A DNA stretch of 64,000 bases from Euphorbia lathyris (GCF_963576675.1 NC_088916.1:24961501-25025500), one strand, 5' to 3'. Counted from the first letter of the stretch, positions 10,261 through 21,247 are shown. Translations and numbers: made by a program. Notes: a model not told the origin generated them from the sequence alone.

Positions 10261-11085
10261 ATCAGGGTAGCTATTTAGCCATTATCCCCGTGATCTTGAA
10301 ATAGGGTAGCTGTTTAGCCATTATCCCCGTGATCTTGAAATAGGGTAGCTGTTTAGCCATTATCCCCGTGATCTTGAAATAGGGTAGCTGTTTAGCCATT
10401 ATCCCCGCGATCTTGAAATAGGGTAGCTGTTTAGCCATTATCCCCGCGATCTTGAAATAGGGTAGCTGTTTAGCCATTATCCCCGCAATCTTGAAATAGG
10501 GTAGCTGTTTAGCCATTATCCCCGCAATCTTGAAATGGGGTAGCTGTTTAGCCATTATCCCCGCAGTCGTAAACCAGGGTAGCTGTTTAGCCATCATCCC
10601 CGCAGTCGTAAACCAGGGTAGCTGTTTAGCCATCATCCCCGCAATCTTAAAATGGGGTAGCTATTTAGCCATTATCCCCGTGATCTTGAAATAGGGTAGC
10701 TGTTTAGCCGTTATCCCCGCGATCTTGAAATAGGGTAGATGTTTAGCCATTATCCCCGCAATCTTGAAATAGGGTAGCTGTTTAGCCATTATCCCCGCAA
10801 TCTTGAAATGGGGTAGCTGTTTAGCCATTATCCCCGCAGTCGTAAACCAGGGTAGCTGTTTAGCCATCATCCCCGCAGTCGTAAACCAGGGTAGCGGTTT
10901 AGCCATCATCCCCGCAATCTTAAAATGGGGTAGCTATTTAGCCATTATCCCTGCAGTCGTAAATCAGGGTAGCTATTTAGCCATTATCCCGCAATCTTGA
11001 AATAGGTTAGCTGTTTAGCCATTATCCCCGCTGTCATAAACTAGGGTACCTATTTAGCCATCATCCCCGCGGTCGTGAACTAGGG
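10261..11085. repeat. 39-bp tandem array 2 (about 21 units, higher-order structure)
   Basis: Units read roughly TAGCCATTATCCCCG followed by an ATCTTGAAAT- or GTCGTAAACC-type tail and GGGTAGCTGTT. The array shares its period and its TTTAGCCAT core with array 1, so both probably come from one ancestral unit. Unit variants occur in the same order twice, and matching variant junctions at 10634 and 10907 are 273 bases (seven units) apart, showing a block duplication. Confidence 0.9.
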
Positions 11086-11257
11086 TGCAGCCCGAAGCAG
11101 AGTCTGATGCAGTCAGAGAGCAACGCCGGAGCGAGCAGCGCAAAGGTCAGGTATGTTTCCTCCTACTCGTTACGTGTCTTTTACTTTTATATGTTTTACA
11201 TTGCATGTGTTACGTTAGCAAAAACGTTTTCGAACCACACACATCACTGTCAAAATA
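11086..11257. other. Unique spacer before the polypurine tract
   Basis: Between the 39-bp array and the polypurine tract I see no gene and no repeat beyond a few T-rich words. It is the last internal segment of element A. Confidence 0.5.
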
Positions 11258-11273
11258 GAAAAGTAGGGGCAAC
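11258..11273 (+). other. Polypurine tract of element A
   Basis: GAAAAGTAGGGGCAAC immediately precedes the LTR start TGTAGAC, the expected plus-strand primer site. The second Tat LTR at 19318 has a nearly identical tract. Confidence 0.8.
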
Positions 11274-11689
11274 TGTAGACACCGAGTCGGAGGACCTGTG
11301 ACGAAAACCTGAAACAAGACGGTCGAAGCGATTGATTCCGGGAGTTTTGAAAAAATATATAAAGAATAATAAGCTGAGGAAAATTAACGGCACGGCGCGG
11401 GCACACAACGGCATCCCGCACGCGGACGACGATGGTCGAACGCCCGCTTGATGGCTCGAGACGTGCGCGCGGCGTCCGTCGGACGCACCGCAAGTGGCAC
11501 GCTCTCGACGCCCGAGCAATGCCTGGGACCGCTGGCGGTGCGCGCCCTCGTGGGCCGTTGAGCACACGTGCCTGGCAGCGCGAGGCGCGCGTTCGGCGGC
11601 CGCGACGTGCGAGCGTCTAGCTGCGCGGAACGCGCGCTCGGCGGCCACGGAGTGCACGCGTCCGACGGCGCGGGGCACGCCCCGAGGGT

Positions 11690-11880
11690 CGCTGGGCGGG
11701 CACCCAACCACGTCGGGCGAACGCCCAACGCGTCGGGCGGACGCCCGACGAGGGTTGGGCGCGGGCGCCCAACCTCGCGTTGGGCGCTCGCCCAACGCCG
11801 TTGGGCGATCGCCCAACATTGTTGGGCGGCCGGCCAACCACAATGGGCGACGCCCAATTTTTTTTGGGCGCCGCCCATTG
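11690..11880. repeat. Cluster of GGGCG/CGCCC palindromes in U3
   Basis: At least six consecutive palindromes of the form TTGGGCG-NN-CGCCCAA follow one another just upstream of the TATA box. The central two bases vary (CT, AT, GC and others). CpG density is high although flanking DNA is AT-rich. Confidence 0.8.
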
Positions 11881-11898
11881 TTCCGGGATCTGTTTCCC

Positions 11899-11906
11899 TA
11901 TATAAG
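11899..11906 (+). promoter_or_regulatory. TATA box of LTR A
   Basis: CCCTATATAAGGGC lies directly downstream of the palindrome cluster. Transcription would start about 30 bases further on, defining R. Confidence 0.65.
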
Positions 11907-14095
11907 GGCACGGATCCCAAGGTGAAAAAAGAGGGATTTTAGAAGAGGAAAACTTTCTCACTCTAAACATTTTTAGAGAGAGAGAGTGGATTTTTTTGAG
12001 AAAAATATTTTTTTTCTCAAAAATTCCAAATTTCCTAAGTTCAATTTTTACTAAATTTTCATTAAAAAACGGAAGCTCGCGGTTCGTGGAATCAATCGGC
12101 TTCGACTGTCAGATACCGAATTAAAGGTATTATCCGAGGACTAGACTCTTTATTTAATTTATTTCTCTCATTCTATTTATTTTTTTTATGTTATAGTTTT
12201 TTATTCCTTTAGTCATTTATTTATTTTGTCACGTTTTATTTAGTTAGCATATTTATTTAATTTTCGTTTCCTGTTAAATAAAATTCGGTTTTGTTTTAAA
12301 ATAAAAACCTCGTTTTGACATCCCAATACGAACCGTGATCCGATAAAAAGGTAGTTCGGATGTCGAAAACGTTGTAATTATAAGTTTTTTTAATTTAAAA
12401 GAAATTTCCAAATAATGTTTTAAAATAAAAACATCGTTTTAGGAATTTCCGTTTTCGACTATGATCCATTTTCGGTAGTTCGGAAGTCCAAAACGATTGA
12501 ATTAGATTTAATTTAAGGCTTTTGAACAAATCTGGAAAATATTGGAGTGCTGCTGTAATTTGCCAATTCTGTCACTAAAGGCTGTTTACCGACGGATTTT
12601 CCGTCGTAAATCTGCCAAAATGTAAAAAATGCCATTTCAGTCCATTTTTCTTAACTTTTAGACTTTTAATCCTTAGTATATATATATATGATTATGTAAT
12701 ACATGTTTTTCAACTTATTTTAGAACTTTAGTATATATATCTATTTTAGAATATTTGTATATCTCTTTTTATTCTATTTTGTAATATAAGTATAAATATA
12801 TATATATATATGTATTTCCCTTTTTTATTAACTTAGGTTATATTTAAATATTAGTTACTTGATATTTTGAGAAATAATGAATAGACATTAGCATATGGTA
12901 TTTTTGATATTTAAACTATATTAATTATGTATATATATGTATAGTTTTTTTTAGAATATTTGGGTTATTTTAGTGATTATTGAGTTAAATTATTTTTAGA
13001 TAAGTATTACTTTCTTAGTTATAGGATTTACTTATTATTTTCACATTTCAAAGTATAAGATATATTGTGTTTATTATCTTCATATACATATAGTGATTTT
13101 TGGTTAAATCTTATTTTCTTATCTTCCTTTTTTATTTAAATGTATACATATATATATATGGTCTAAAACCATTTTCTTTATTCTTTTGGCTCATTCATAG
13201 GGTCCATGTTTCAAAAGGGCTTCATTTGAGTGTAAATGTTAGTTTATTGTAATTATAATAGTTAAAGAGTCCATTAAAGTAAGTGGGGAAAATAAATCAC
13301 CAAAAAGAGAGTTTTCAATTGAATTATTTAAACTAATGTTTTTTTTAGATTTGTAATGTAAATAAATGGAGTCATTCTTGTTAATATTTCAAATCGTCTT
13401 CAAAATACCAAGTTTTAAAACCCTAATCCGTTCCAAAGGCGGATTAAAGGATCATTGTAATTAAAATCGTTTTCTTTGCGAATAATAGAGTTTTGAACCA
13501 TTTTCTTAAAGAATTTGTACAAAATAAAATTGACTTGTATGTTTAACCATGTTTTCTCATTAAAAGGTTTTTTTATCTCAAACGTTTTCAAATACTCGAG
13601 TCGTTCCAACGGCGATTCGGGTAAACTTCATCAAACGGGGTTTTAAAACGCACCTGAATCGTTCCAACGGCGATTAAGGTGCGAACCATGTAAATAAATC
13701 TGTTTTTGGGAAATAAGTTAGTGTAGAATAAACACACGATATAATATTTAATACGGTTGTAAATAAATCACTTCTTTCTTCCCCCTCTCTGTGTATGTAT
13801 AAACATAAATGGGTGATTCTTTACTGATGTGGCTTTTCAATATCATATGCTCAAAACGGTTTCTAAAAAGAGAAAGAAAAGGGTTTCAAATGAATTTTAA
13901 ACTTAAAGAAGTATACGATTAGTCCGTTATCGCATAACATGCTGAGTAGGAGGCCGGTGGTTCATAACCGGGCGATGTCGGGGTGCCTAGTAGCCTTTCT
14001 CCGGAAAGGAGCTAGCCTTCTCGGCTCGTACCTAAGTTTCCCGAACCCACACCGGTCTCCCGCAAGGGATCGGTGTTCATTTTCTCATTCGTGGG

Positions 14096-14106
14096 TGGCG
14101 ACTCTT
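14096..14106 (+). other. Primer-binding site and leader right of LTR A
   Basis: TGGCGACTCTT follows the LTR by about 16 bases. The same word follows the second LTR at 21269. Tat/Ogre elements are reported to prime with tRNA-Arg, which this sequence fits; I could not check it against a tRNA. The leader continues to about 14236. Its presence right of an LTR that also has a polypurine tract on its left shows a tandem arrangement. Confidence 0.65.
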
Positions 14107-14237
14107 CCATATCTCCGAGCTCCGGTCCTGCCGAGCAGCTTGATTCCACGATTGGTTGCTTTCGGCGCCAATCACCGTTTACGTCGCCATGAGGTTGTCC
14201 ACCCCCCGGTCCGCCCGGGAGATTAGGCCGCGGCACC

Positions 14238-14991
14238 TCGTCTAACAACAACACTAATAGAGGATCAGATTATACACCTTTTCAATGTTTATCTAGAAGG
14301 CCCAGCCTTGACATGGTACCACACCTTGTCCCCCTCAATCAAGAAGAATTGGATAGAGCTAACAAAGGCCTTTGTGGAGCAATATGGCTTCAATGCTGGA
14401 CTAGAAGTGACTTTGAAGGAGCTTGAAAGCACCAAGCAGAAGCAAGGTGAGTCTTTCGCCGATTATGTAAGGAGATGGAGAGCTAAGGCAGCCTTAATGA
14501 AAACCAAGCCTGAGGGAGCTGATCAGATTCAAATGGTGGTAAAAAATTCTCTACCGTTCATCAGGAACGAGATCAGATATATGCCTTTCTCTGGATTCAA
14601 GGAGATGTATGATTGTGGCCTATCAGTAGAATCAGACCTTGAGCTAGGAAAGAAGCCATTTTTGAAAAGGATCGGGGGTAGTTATGAAGGAAGTACAAGT
14701 GGAAGTAGTGGGTCTACAAAGGCAATGGATGTTTATGCAGTAACTGGGAGGAGGTTCTCCAATTTTAATCAATCGTTATCAAAGATGTTGAACCGACTGC
14801 AACAAAAAGGGTTGCTCTCTCCCTTAACGGCTCGCCCAAGTACACCTTCTACTCAGGCTAAGGAAAATGGATATTGCAATTTCCACCAACAATATGGTCA
14901 TAAGACAGACGATTGTGGTAGGCTGAAGCATGAGATTCAAGATCTCATTGACGCGGGAAAGATAAGTGACCCAGATTCTTCTCGCAGTTGA
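14238..14991 (+). pseudogene. Tat gag fragment of element B
   Basis: The frame is open from about 14232 (L-I-E-D-Q) through a TTG at 14308 to the stop at 14989-14991. Visible gag parts are GPALTWYHTLSPSIKKNW, then ESFADYVRRWRAKA, and a zinc-finger-like end with CNFHQQYGHKTDDC. The N-terminal half of the capsid-like domain is missing: the leader joins the middle of gag at about 14236, probably a deletion junction. It has one gag module, unlike the three of element A. Confidence 0.8.
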
Positions 14992-16030
14992 ATCCTTCGG
15001 CAGTGCTTTGAATAAAGGAACTCCGTAATGAACTAGAAGGAGCTGAAGAAGAAGTTCTCAAGATTGAGGATGCTAATGGAGCAGAGGCACCTAAAGCTCC
15101 TTGAAGCAGCATGAGAATGGAGGATTGCATTTTTAGTCTTTATCTTTTATCTTTGTTTTTTAAGATATCATGAATTTCTTTCAATAAAATTATGTTTTGT
15201 GCGATATTGATAATTTTGCACATTCTCATCTGCACCACATATCAGCATTTGACATTCGCTCATTTGAAACACTTCCTTTGTTATCATGGCACGGGCGAAA
15301 GTCTCAAAAATATACTTATTGCTCAGAACTTAACCACTGAAGAGAGAAAATTAATGGAGTGAATAAACAAAATAAATCATGAGAAGGGTTTCCTTAGCCT
15401 TGTAGCGATAAGCCAGACCTAAATTCATCAAGCGAGGAGTTCTAACCTACTTTCACACAAAGAAGGTCGGGAAACAATTGACAGAGCTCAATGAAGAAGA
15501 GGATAGCAAGCCAAAATCATACCGTTCCCAAGCACCAAGATTTCAGTGAGAGAGGTCATCTCTAATTCCAAAAAGGACACAGTTACCTGGATACACCATT
15601 CAGATTGAAGCATGAAGAGGCAACCGATCCATAGATGACGAATGGCCTTATTCCATGAGGAAGGACACGATCCAAATCCATGATGTGATAATCCAAAATA
15701 TACAGAAATGAAGATAAAGCCATCCAAAGCCATCTTGGAAGAAGATCCTTCAAAATTCGAATGAGATTAAAAGCCAACACAGTCAATTAAGTGGCTTCGA
15801 GAAAAAAAATCAATACTGCTTCACAAGTGGCTAATCAAGCCTTCAAGAAAAAGCTCACCTTTGTCAAGGAGGAAAATCTGGAGTCTATAAATCATGTTCT
15901 TAGAAGTTCATATCCAACATGGAAGTCCATAGCCAAGATCAAGAGTGCAGTTAAGTGAAAATAGGGACGACCACAATTTTGGGAAGACAATCACCCTCAG
16001 TGAAGCCAATAAATCCTTCTCATAAAAAAT
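14992..16030 (+). pseudogene. Decayed pol remnants of element B
   Basis: No frame survives. A segment at about 15310-15370 resembles element A at 2590-2690 (LIQIAQELTIEERK region just before RT), with stops. Most of RT, RNase H and integrase is gone. The end at about 15990-16030 again meets an A-rich run like the one after the pol stop in element A. Confidence 0.55.
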
Positions 16031-16049
16031 GAAAAAAATGAAAAAAAAA

Positions 16050-17060
16050 TCCCGATAGGTTGAAAATCTACAAAGGGCGACATATGCAACAATAAGGGAC
16101 TTCCCCAATGAGTGAAAACCTGTAAAAGGCATTTATTTGAAAATTCCGGGAACAAAAGTGAGGAAATAAAATAGTTGAAACGTGAAAAACTGTAAAGGCG
16201 CACTTCAGTGACAGTGGCTAGGAATCTGAGCAATAAACAATTCAATGTATATTTATCAAGTGTTTTATTCGAGTTGAACAGTCAGAAGTTGTATGTACGA
16301 TGAAATGTTTGAATCAATAGATATCTCACCTCAAGTGAATTTTCAAAAAAAAAAATCAAATAAATAAGATTTGAGTAAAAAAGACTACTCCTCCATCTTT
16401 ATGCTCCTAGAAGCTTGGTCTCTCTGCTCTTTTGTTGTCCTCTCAAGAGCCGACTTTGACAGAAGCATCTTGTGTTCATAATCATTCAGAATAGTGAACT
16501 TCGGGCGAAACTGAGGAATATATCGAGTTCTTCACTCCTCATCTGTATGCACAGACCAATCAGCATAGTGAGTGACAATGGTTCAATCCCAACGGTGGTG
16601 TTCCATAATATAAACGCAAATGAGGCCTCGCCTCAAGTTTTTTATGGGCATCCACCCAAACTCTGTTTAGCACCCAAGATATCTCCATCAAGAGGTACAT
16701 CCATATGATCTGATCACCTGTCAGCCAGTTTCAGAAGGCTTTTCCACTAATCAAAAGACTGAGCACCAACTCACATTCGATGTTAAGTATAGAAATCAGC
16801 AAAAAATGACTCCTGGGTCCATGCACTTCAAAATACCCAATTCCTCTTGCATCCATGAAAATAAAGAAAAAATGTTGGATTGAAAACCTCAAAAGAGGCA
16901 GTCCAGGCAAAAGGAGAGATAGAGAAAAAAACTGTGAGATGTTAAAAAGCTTAATTGAAAACCCATATGGGCAGTTTAGGCAAAAGGAGAGATAGAGAAC
17001 AACAGAGAGATCCCGCTGAGTTGAAAACCCGAAAAGGGCGGCTCAGGCAAAAATTTGGGA
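16050..17060 (+). repeat. Hairpin-motif repeats of element B
   Basis: The GAAAACC...AAAGGGC motif recurs near 16054-16080, 16108-16135, 16170-16205, 16883-16905, 16957-16982 and 17018-17048, in varied forms such as TTGAAAACCCGAAAAGGGCG. The first copy aligns over more than 60 bases with element A at 5849-5930, which places B in the same lineage. No gene is seen in the plus direction here. Confidence 0.65.
16385..16520 (-). pseudogene. Possible remnant of an antisense ORF end in element B
   Basis: On the minus strand a short frame (RYIPQFRPKF, later EHKMLLSKSALERTTKEQRD) ends at a TAG at 16385-16387. It is charged and helical, like the coiled-coil last exon of the antisense PMD gene in element A, and it sits in the same place: just after the post-pol hairpins. 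Sequence identity with element A is not evident, so homology is inferred from position and composition only. Confidence 0.3.
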
Positions 17061-17769
17061 AAAAATGAACATGTCAACACTTCCTGAAAAGAAAAAGATA
17101 TGAGCCTCGTCAAGTTGAAACCTTGTCCCTAAAGCTTCCATGCCAGACCTATCTATCCTCATCAAGCGAAAACCTTACCCCCAGAGCTTCTCATGACAGA
17201 CCTATCTATCCTCATCAAGCTGAAATCTTGCCCCCAGAACTTCTCATGTCAGACTTATCTATCATCATCATTTGTAGACAGTATAAGCTCTCACAAAATG
17301 GGGCATATCGTCAAAACATCATCCATTGATCCTAAAGACACCCCATCTCTCGAGTCTGGAAAAGAGAATCTATGAAATCATTTCATCCATTCATGCATAA
17401 TCTTCACACATGTACCAATGTATCAACACAGAGTAGAATGCACGTCTACCACACACATTCATTCACACACACATGCTTACATTCATACATGCATATACAT
17501 TAGGCTACATACGCATCACTACACATTTGTCATTTGATTTGATGTCAACTCTACGAGAAAATGGGCATCTTGCTTTATTGCAGGGAATACCTGAAAGTCT
17601 AGGGATCGTCACCAAAACAACATCTTCTGAAGCAAGAGAATCCAAGGGCATTGAATGAGAAAATTTAGTCCTAAGCAAAACAACAGAATTGTCAATAGAC
17701 AGAGAAATTTCTCAATAGCGGCCTGAAGAAGGAGTCAGCCCACAAGAAGAATTCCAATCAATTCAACAA
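17060..17769. other. Non-coding spacer of element B
   Basis: Contains three imperfect direct repeats around 17120-17270 (words such as CAGACCTATCTATCCTCATC) and a CACACA/CATACAT-rich stretch near 17400-17520. No gene is supported. Confidence 0.45.
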
Positions 17770-18326
17770 AGCCAGATGGCTCCCGAAGGGAGAGTGGGGT
17801 TTTGTCTTCTGCAGATCAGATGGCTTCTGAGGGGAGAGTTGGGTCGTAGAAAAGATTATCATCAATTAAACAAGGCCAGATGGCTCCTGAAGGGAGAGTG
17901 GGGTTTTGTCCTCTACAAATCAGATGGCTTTCGAAGGAAGAGTTGGGTCACAGAAAAATTATCATCGATAATTCAACATAGCCAGATGGCTCCTGAAGGG
18001 AGAGTGAGGTTTTGTCTTCTGCAGATTAGATGGCTTCTGAAGGAAGAGTTGGGTCACAGAAAAGATTATCATCAATTAAACAAGGCCAGATGGCTCCTGA
18101 AGGGAGAGTGGGGTTTTGTCCTCTACATATCAAATGGCTTCTGAAGGAAGAGTTGGGTCACAGAAAAATTATCATCAATTCAACAAGGCCAGATGGCTCC
18201 TGAAGGGAGAGTGGGGTTTTTTCCTCTACAGATCAAATGGCTTCCGAAGGAAGAGTTGGGTCACAGAAAAATTATCATCAATTCAACAAAGCCAAATGGC
18301 TCCTGAAGGGAGAGTGGGGTTTTGTA
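17770..18326. repeat. About 104-bp tandem array (six units)
   Basis: GCCAGATGGCTCC-type words start units at about 17772, 17875, 17981, 18086, 18188 and 18291 (spacing 102-106). Each unit carries a GGGAGAGTGGGG block and a GGAAGAGTTGGGTC block, so the unit itself looks like an older duplication. Short open frames across it are by-products of the repeat. Confidence 0.9.
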
Positions 18327-18370
18327 GCTCACAAGTGGATTATTTGACAAGAATAATCAACTTTTGGGAC

Positions 18371-19090
18371 AGGTCGTTGAAGACACCTATAACCTAGGAT
18401 CGTTGAAGACATCGGCAACTATAGGTCGTTGAAGACACCTACAATCCAGGATCGTTGAAGACATCCGCAACTACAGGTCGCTGAAGACACCTACAACCTA
18501 GGATCGTTGAAGACATCCACAACTACAAGTCGTTGAAGACACCTACAACCCAGGATCGTTGAAGACATCCGTAATTACAGGTCGTTGAAGACACCTACAA
18601 CCCAGGATCGTCGAAGACATCCGCAACTACAGGTCGTTGAAGACACCTACAACCCAGGATCGTTGAAGACATCCGCAACTATAGGTCGTTGAAGACACCT
18701 ACAACCTAGGATCGTTGAAGACATCCACAACTACAGGTCGTTGAAGAGACCTACAATCTGAGATCGCTGAGAACAACCACTATAGGTCGTTGAAGACACC
18801 TACAACATAGGATCATTGAAGACATCCACAACTACAGGTCGTTGAAGAGACCTACAATCTGAGATCGCTGAGATCAACAACAACAGTTCGTTGAAGAGAC
18901 CTACAATCCAGGATTGATTAAGAGATCCACAATAACAGGTCGTTGAAGAGACCATATTCTAGGATCACACAAGAGATCCACAACCATGGGTCGTTGAAGA
19001 GACCTACAAATCAAAGATCGTTCAAGAGATCCACAACAACAGGTCGTTGAAGAGACCTACAATCTGAGACTGCTGAAGAGATCAATAATC
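18371..19090. repeat. 52-bp tandem array (about 14 units)
   Basis: Each unit alternates two related 26-bp halves, AGGTCGTTGAAGACACCTAC and GGATCGTTGAAGACATCC plus tails. Units toward the right end diverge (GAAGAGACC in place of GAAGACACC). It sits between the 104-bp array and the polypurine tract, the same place as the 39-bp arrays in element A, but the sequence is unrelated. Confidence 0.9.
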
Positions 19091-19303
19091 AGATATCCAT
19101 TTGCTCCCAGTCGTTTAAGAGACTGGATCGATGAATCAATCACAACATCCTCCAACTCCAGATGAGTATTTATTTTATCATACTTTGTTCTATTACACAC
19201 ATTCTCTTTCTACATCTTCAAAGTAGGGGCAAAAACTATTTTTCTCAAAACATCTACTTTGAATTCAGTTTTCTAAAAATGCACACAACTCACAATGCAT
19301 GAT

Positions 19304-19317
19304 AAAATAGGGGCAAC
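19304..19317 (+). other. Polypurine tract of element B
   Basis: AAAATAGGGGCAAC precedes TGTAGAC, matching the tract of element A in sequence and position. Confidence 0.8.
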
Positions 19318-19734
19318 TGTAGACATTGGAGTCGTAGCCCTGTGATGAAAACCTTTTAAAGATGATTGGAAATATGATCAGAAATGGATCACGGAAAAAT
19401 CTCTCGTTAGAAAGTCAAAGTCAACCATCTTTCATCCAAAACCAAAGTTTTCAGAGAACCAAATTGAATTTTAGGATATCTTAGTGAGTCATGTCCCCCG
19501 AGAGTGTCATAACGCACTTTTCCGGACTCAATTCGGAGGTCTAACGAAGAATCTGTGACTAGTTGAAGTTTTTAGGTGAAATTCGGGATAAAATGGATAA
19601 TAACCTTAGTTCGGGTCATTTTTAGCCTTAGCCCATTAGACACAAAAATGTCCGTCTCGTCAAAACGAGTCCAACGGAACAAGAATCGTCAAAATCGGAG
19701 ATCGATAAGATTATTTTTCATATAAAACAAATGC

Positions 19735-19860
19735 TGGGACGGATTACCGGCGGAAATGCCGTCGGTAATCCGTTGGTGCGGCTGGGCTCTTGCTGCTGGC
19801 CGCTGGGCCGCGCGCAGGGCCCAGCAGCAGGCCCAGCTCGCCCCCTTGCTCCTTTTTAGG
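19735..19860. repeat. Two strong hairpins in U3 of LTR B
   Basis: ACGGATTACCGGCGG pairs with a nearly exact inverse at 19758-19774. It is followed by GCTGGGC...TGCTGCTGG pairing with CCAGCAGCAGGCCCAGC. They lie about 100-200 bases upstream of the TATA box, comparable with the palindrome cluster of LTR A. Confidence 0.7.
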
Positions 19861-19951
19861 GTTTTTTCACAAACCTAATGCCCAAAATTCCCTTTTAACC
19901 CCTGCCTCATTTAATTAATCTCAAAATTGACCCGAAACCCTAATTCTAGCC

Positions 19952-19960
19952 TATAAATAG
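19952..19960 (+). promoter_or_regulatory. TATA box of LTR B
   Basis: CTATAAATAGCAG in a plant-like promoter context, with the U3 hairpins upstream. Confidence 0.6.
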
Positions 19961-20554
19961 CAGCCTTTACACAACTTTAAGGAGGAGAAGAGAGAGGACG
20001 AAAATAGGAAGAAAATACACTGATAGATAGCCGAAATTCTACCAAATCACTCTGAATAAATTCTAGTTTTTTGCGTTCATCATCCGGTTCCATTATTTGT
20101 GATTTTTCCAATCATCCCACAACCTAGGTAAAGGTTTCTGAGGGACAAATCCTGTCTATTATTTTATATTTGGTACTCTGAAATATAGATTGTTCTCCTC
20201 CTTTCTGATTTTATTTTTCATTGTTGATTTTTATTGTCAATAGGCTATCAAATATATTTTCTGTATATATTTGATCCCTAAATTGATTTAATTTAACCCT
20301 AAAGCAATGATTTACTAGTTAAATCATTTGTTTTGAGCTTTTTTTCTTTATTTCAATTAATCTGCTTTTTATACTTTTATTTTTGAATCTGATATTAATA
20401 ATATTACAAGTTAATATTATTGATCTAATTAATTCTTTTTGTTCATAACAATGATTTGGGATAAACGAATCAATTCGAGATAAATTTTATCTCACGATCG
20501 TTCAGACACCAATAGTTATAATAAAACTTTCTTTTCTATTTCTTTGATTCCTAT

Positions 20555-20790
20555 CCTAATAATTTTTTATTTATTCGTTTTAGTCCCTAATTTAGAACTT
20601 CTTGTTTTATTCGTTCTAATCTCTAATTTAGAACTTTTCGTTTTATTCACTCTAGTCCCTAATTTAGAACTTTTACTTTTATTCATTCTAGTCCCTATTT
20701 TGAAACTTTATATTTTATTCACTTAGGTCCTTAATTTAAAGTTTTCCACTTTCTTTCAATTGAGTCCCTAAATAAACTTTTTAAGTTTTT
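20555..20790. repeat. About 36-bp tandem repeat in LTR B
   Basis: Five to six diverged units around TTAGTCCCTAATTTAGAAC, each followed by a TTTTATTC-type tail. The apparent short ORF across it is an artefact of the repeat. Confidence 0.75.
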
Positions 20791-21247
20791 TCAGTTTAGT
20801 CCTTTGTCCATTTTTACACAATAACTAATAGTACAACTATATTATTTGCTTCTAACCTTTTATTTTGGTGGATATGAGTATGTGAGGATATTGTTTTGGA
20901 GCGGATTGAAGACTCGGGAATGTCCGGATGTAATTGTATTTAATTTTGCACCTATATCATTGCTTTTGGGATTGTAATATTTTGTTGTTTGTTTTCTTTT
21001 GTATACAACTATGCAATATGACACGAAAAGATGATTTTTTCATACAAATCATATTCAAAACGAATTTAAAAAGCTTAAAAGAGTTATTAATAGCCTGATT
21101 GTATTTAGAAATGCTAAGTAGGAGGCCGGTGGGTTCACCGGACGATTTTGGGGGTGCTTAATATTTCCTTCCGATGAGATATTAACCTTCCCCAAGCGTA
21201 CCTAACTTCCCGAACCCACTTGCTTCCCGCAAGGAATCTCAGTAACA

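Larger units (their letters stand above)
1..14079 (+). mobile_element. Tat-type Ty3/gypsy retrotransposon A (5' end outside window)
   Basis: Seen in order on the plus strand: an open gag-pol frame, a hairpin-rich post-pol segment, a long antisense gene, two 39-bp tandem arrays, a polypurine tract and an LTR beginning TGTAGAC. The 5' LTR and gag start are left of the window. The dual RNase H and the long region between pol and the 3' LTR are established hallmarks of the Tat/Ogre group of plant Ty3 elements. The pol frame has no stop over about 1,938 codons and the antisense gene is open in all six predicted exons, so I infer a fairly young copy. The LTR end at 14079 is estimated from a terminal TTCA and from alignment with the second LTR at 21247. 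Confidence 0.85.
11274..14079 (+). repeat. LTR of element A (Tat type, about 2.8 kb)
   Basis: Begins TGTAGACACCGAGTCGG after the polypurine tract and ends near TTCA before a primer-binding site. The U3 part is very GC- and CpG-rich (11390-11880), then the TATA box, then an AT-rich body (12120-13900) with scattered ATATAT runs. The last 140 bases (from 13939, CTGAGTAGGAGGCCGGTGG) align clearly with the end of the LTR at 19318-21247, marking the conserved U5 end. The ORFs seen in the GC-rich part overlap on both strands and are not genes. Confidence 0.8.
14096..21247 (+). mobile_element. Degenerate non-autonomous Tat element B
   Basis: From the primer-binding site after LTR A to the end of LTR B: a 5'-truncated gag, pol scraps with many stops, the same post-pol hairpin motif as element A, two large tandem arrays, a polypurine tract and a 1.9-kb LTR unlike LTR A except at its two ends. 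It cannot make an RT or integrase and would have depended on an autonomous relative. LTR A at its 5' end and LTR B at its 3' end do not match, so it is recombinant. Confidence 0.7.
19318..21247 (+). repeat. LTR of element B (about 1.9 kb)
   Basis: Starts TGTAGACATTGGAGTCG and ends near AGTAACA, 21 bases before a second primer-binding-like word. The start and the last 140 bases match LTR A; the middle does not. It has hairpins and a TATA box in U3 and an AT-rich body. Confidence 0.8.

Noticed and set aside
9623..10909. Long repetitive ORFs on the minus strand with 13-residue repeats (MAKKQLRSAT and MAKQLPYFKIAG types)
   Set aside because: They exist because the repeat period is a multiple of three. 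The first one also overlaps the modelled exon 1 and TATA box of the PMD gene in another frame. No independent evidence of coding.
9921..11085. CRISPR-like regular repeats
   Set aside because: Units are contiguous 39-bp repeats without unique spacers, in a plant retrotransposon. They are minisatellites.
11215..11970. Several overlapping ORFs on both strands in the GC-rich LTR part
   Set aside because: High GC makes all frames open. The products are R/A/G/P-rich without domains and overlap the LTR promoter.
17776..18397. Two overlapping ORFs in the 104-bp array
   Set aside because: Open only because of the repeated unit; they change frame with unit length and have no known domain.
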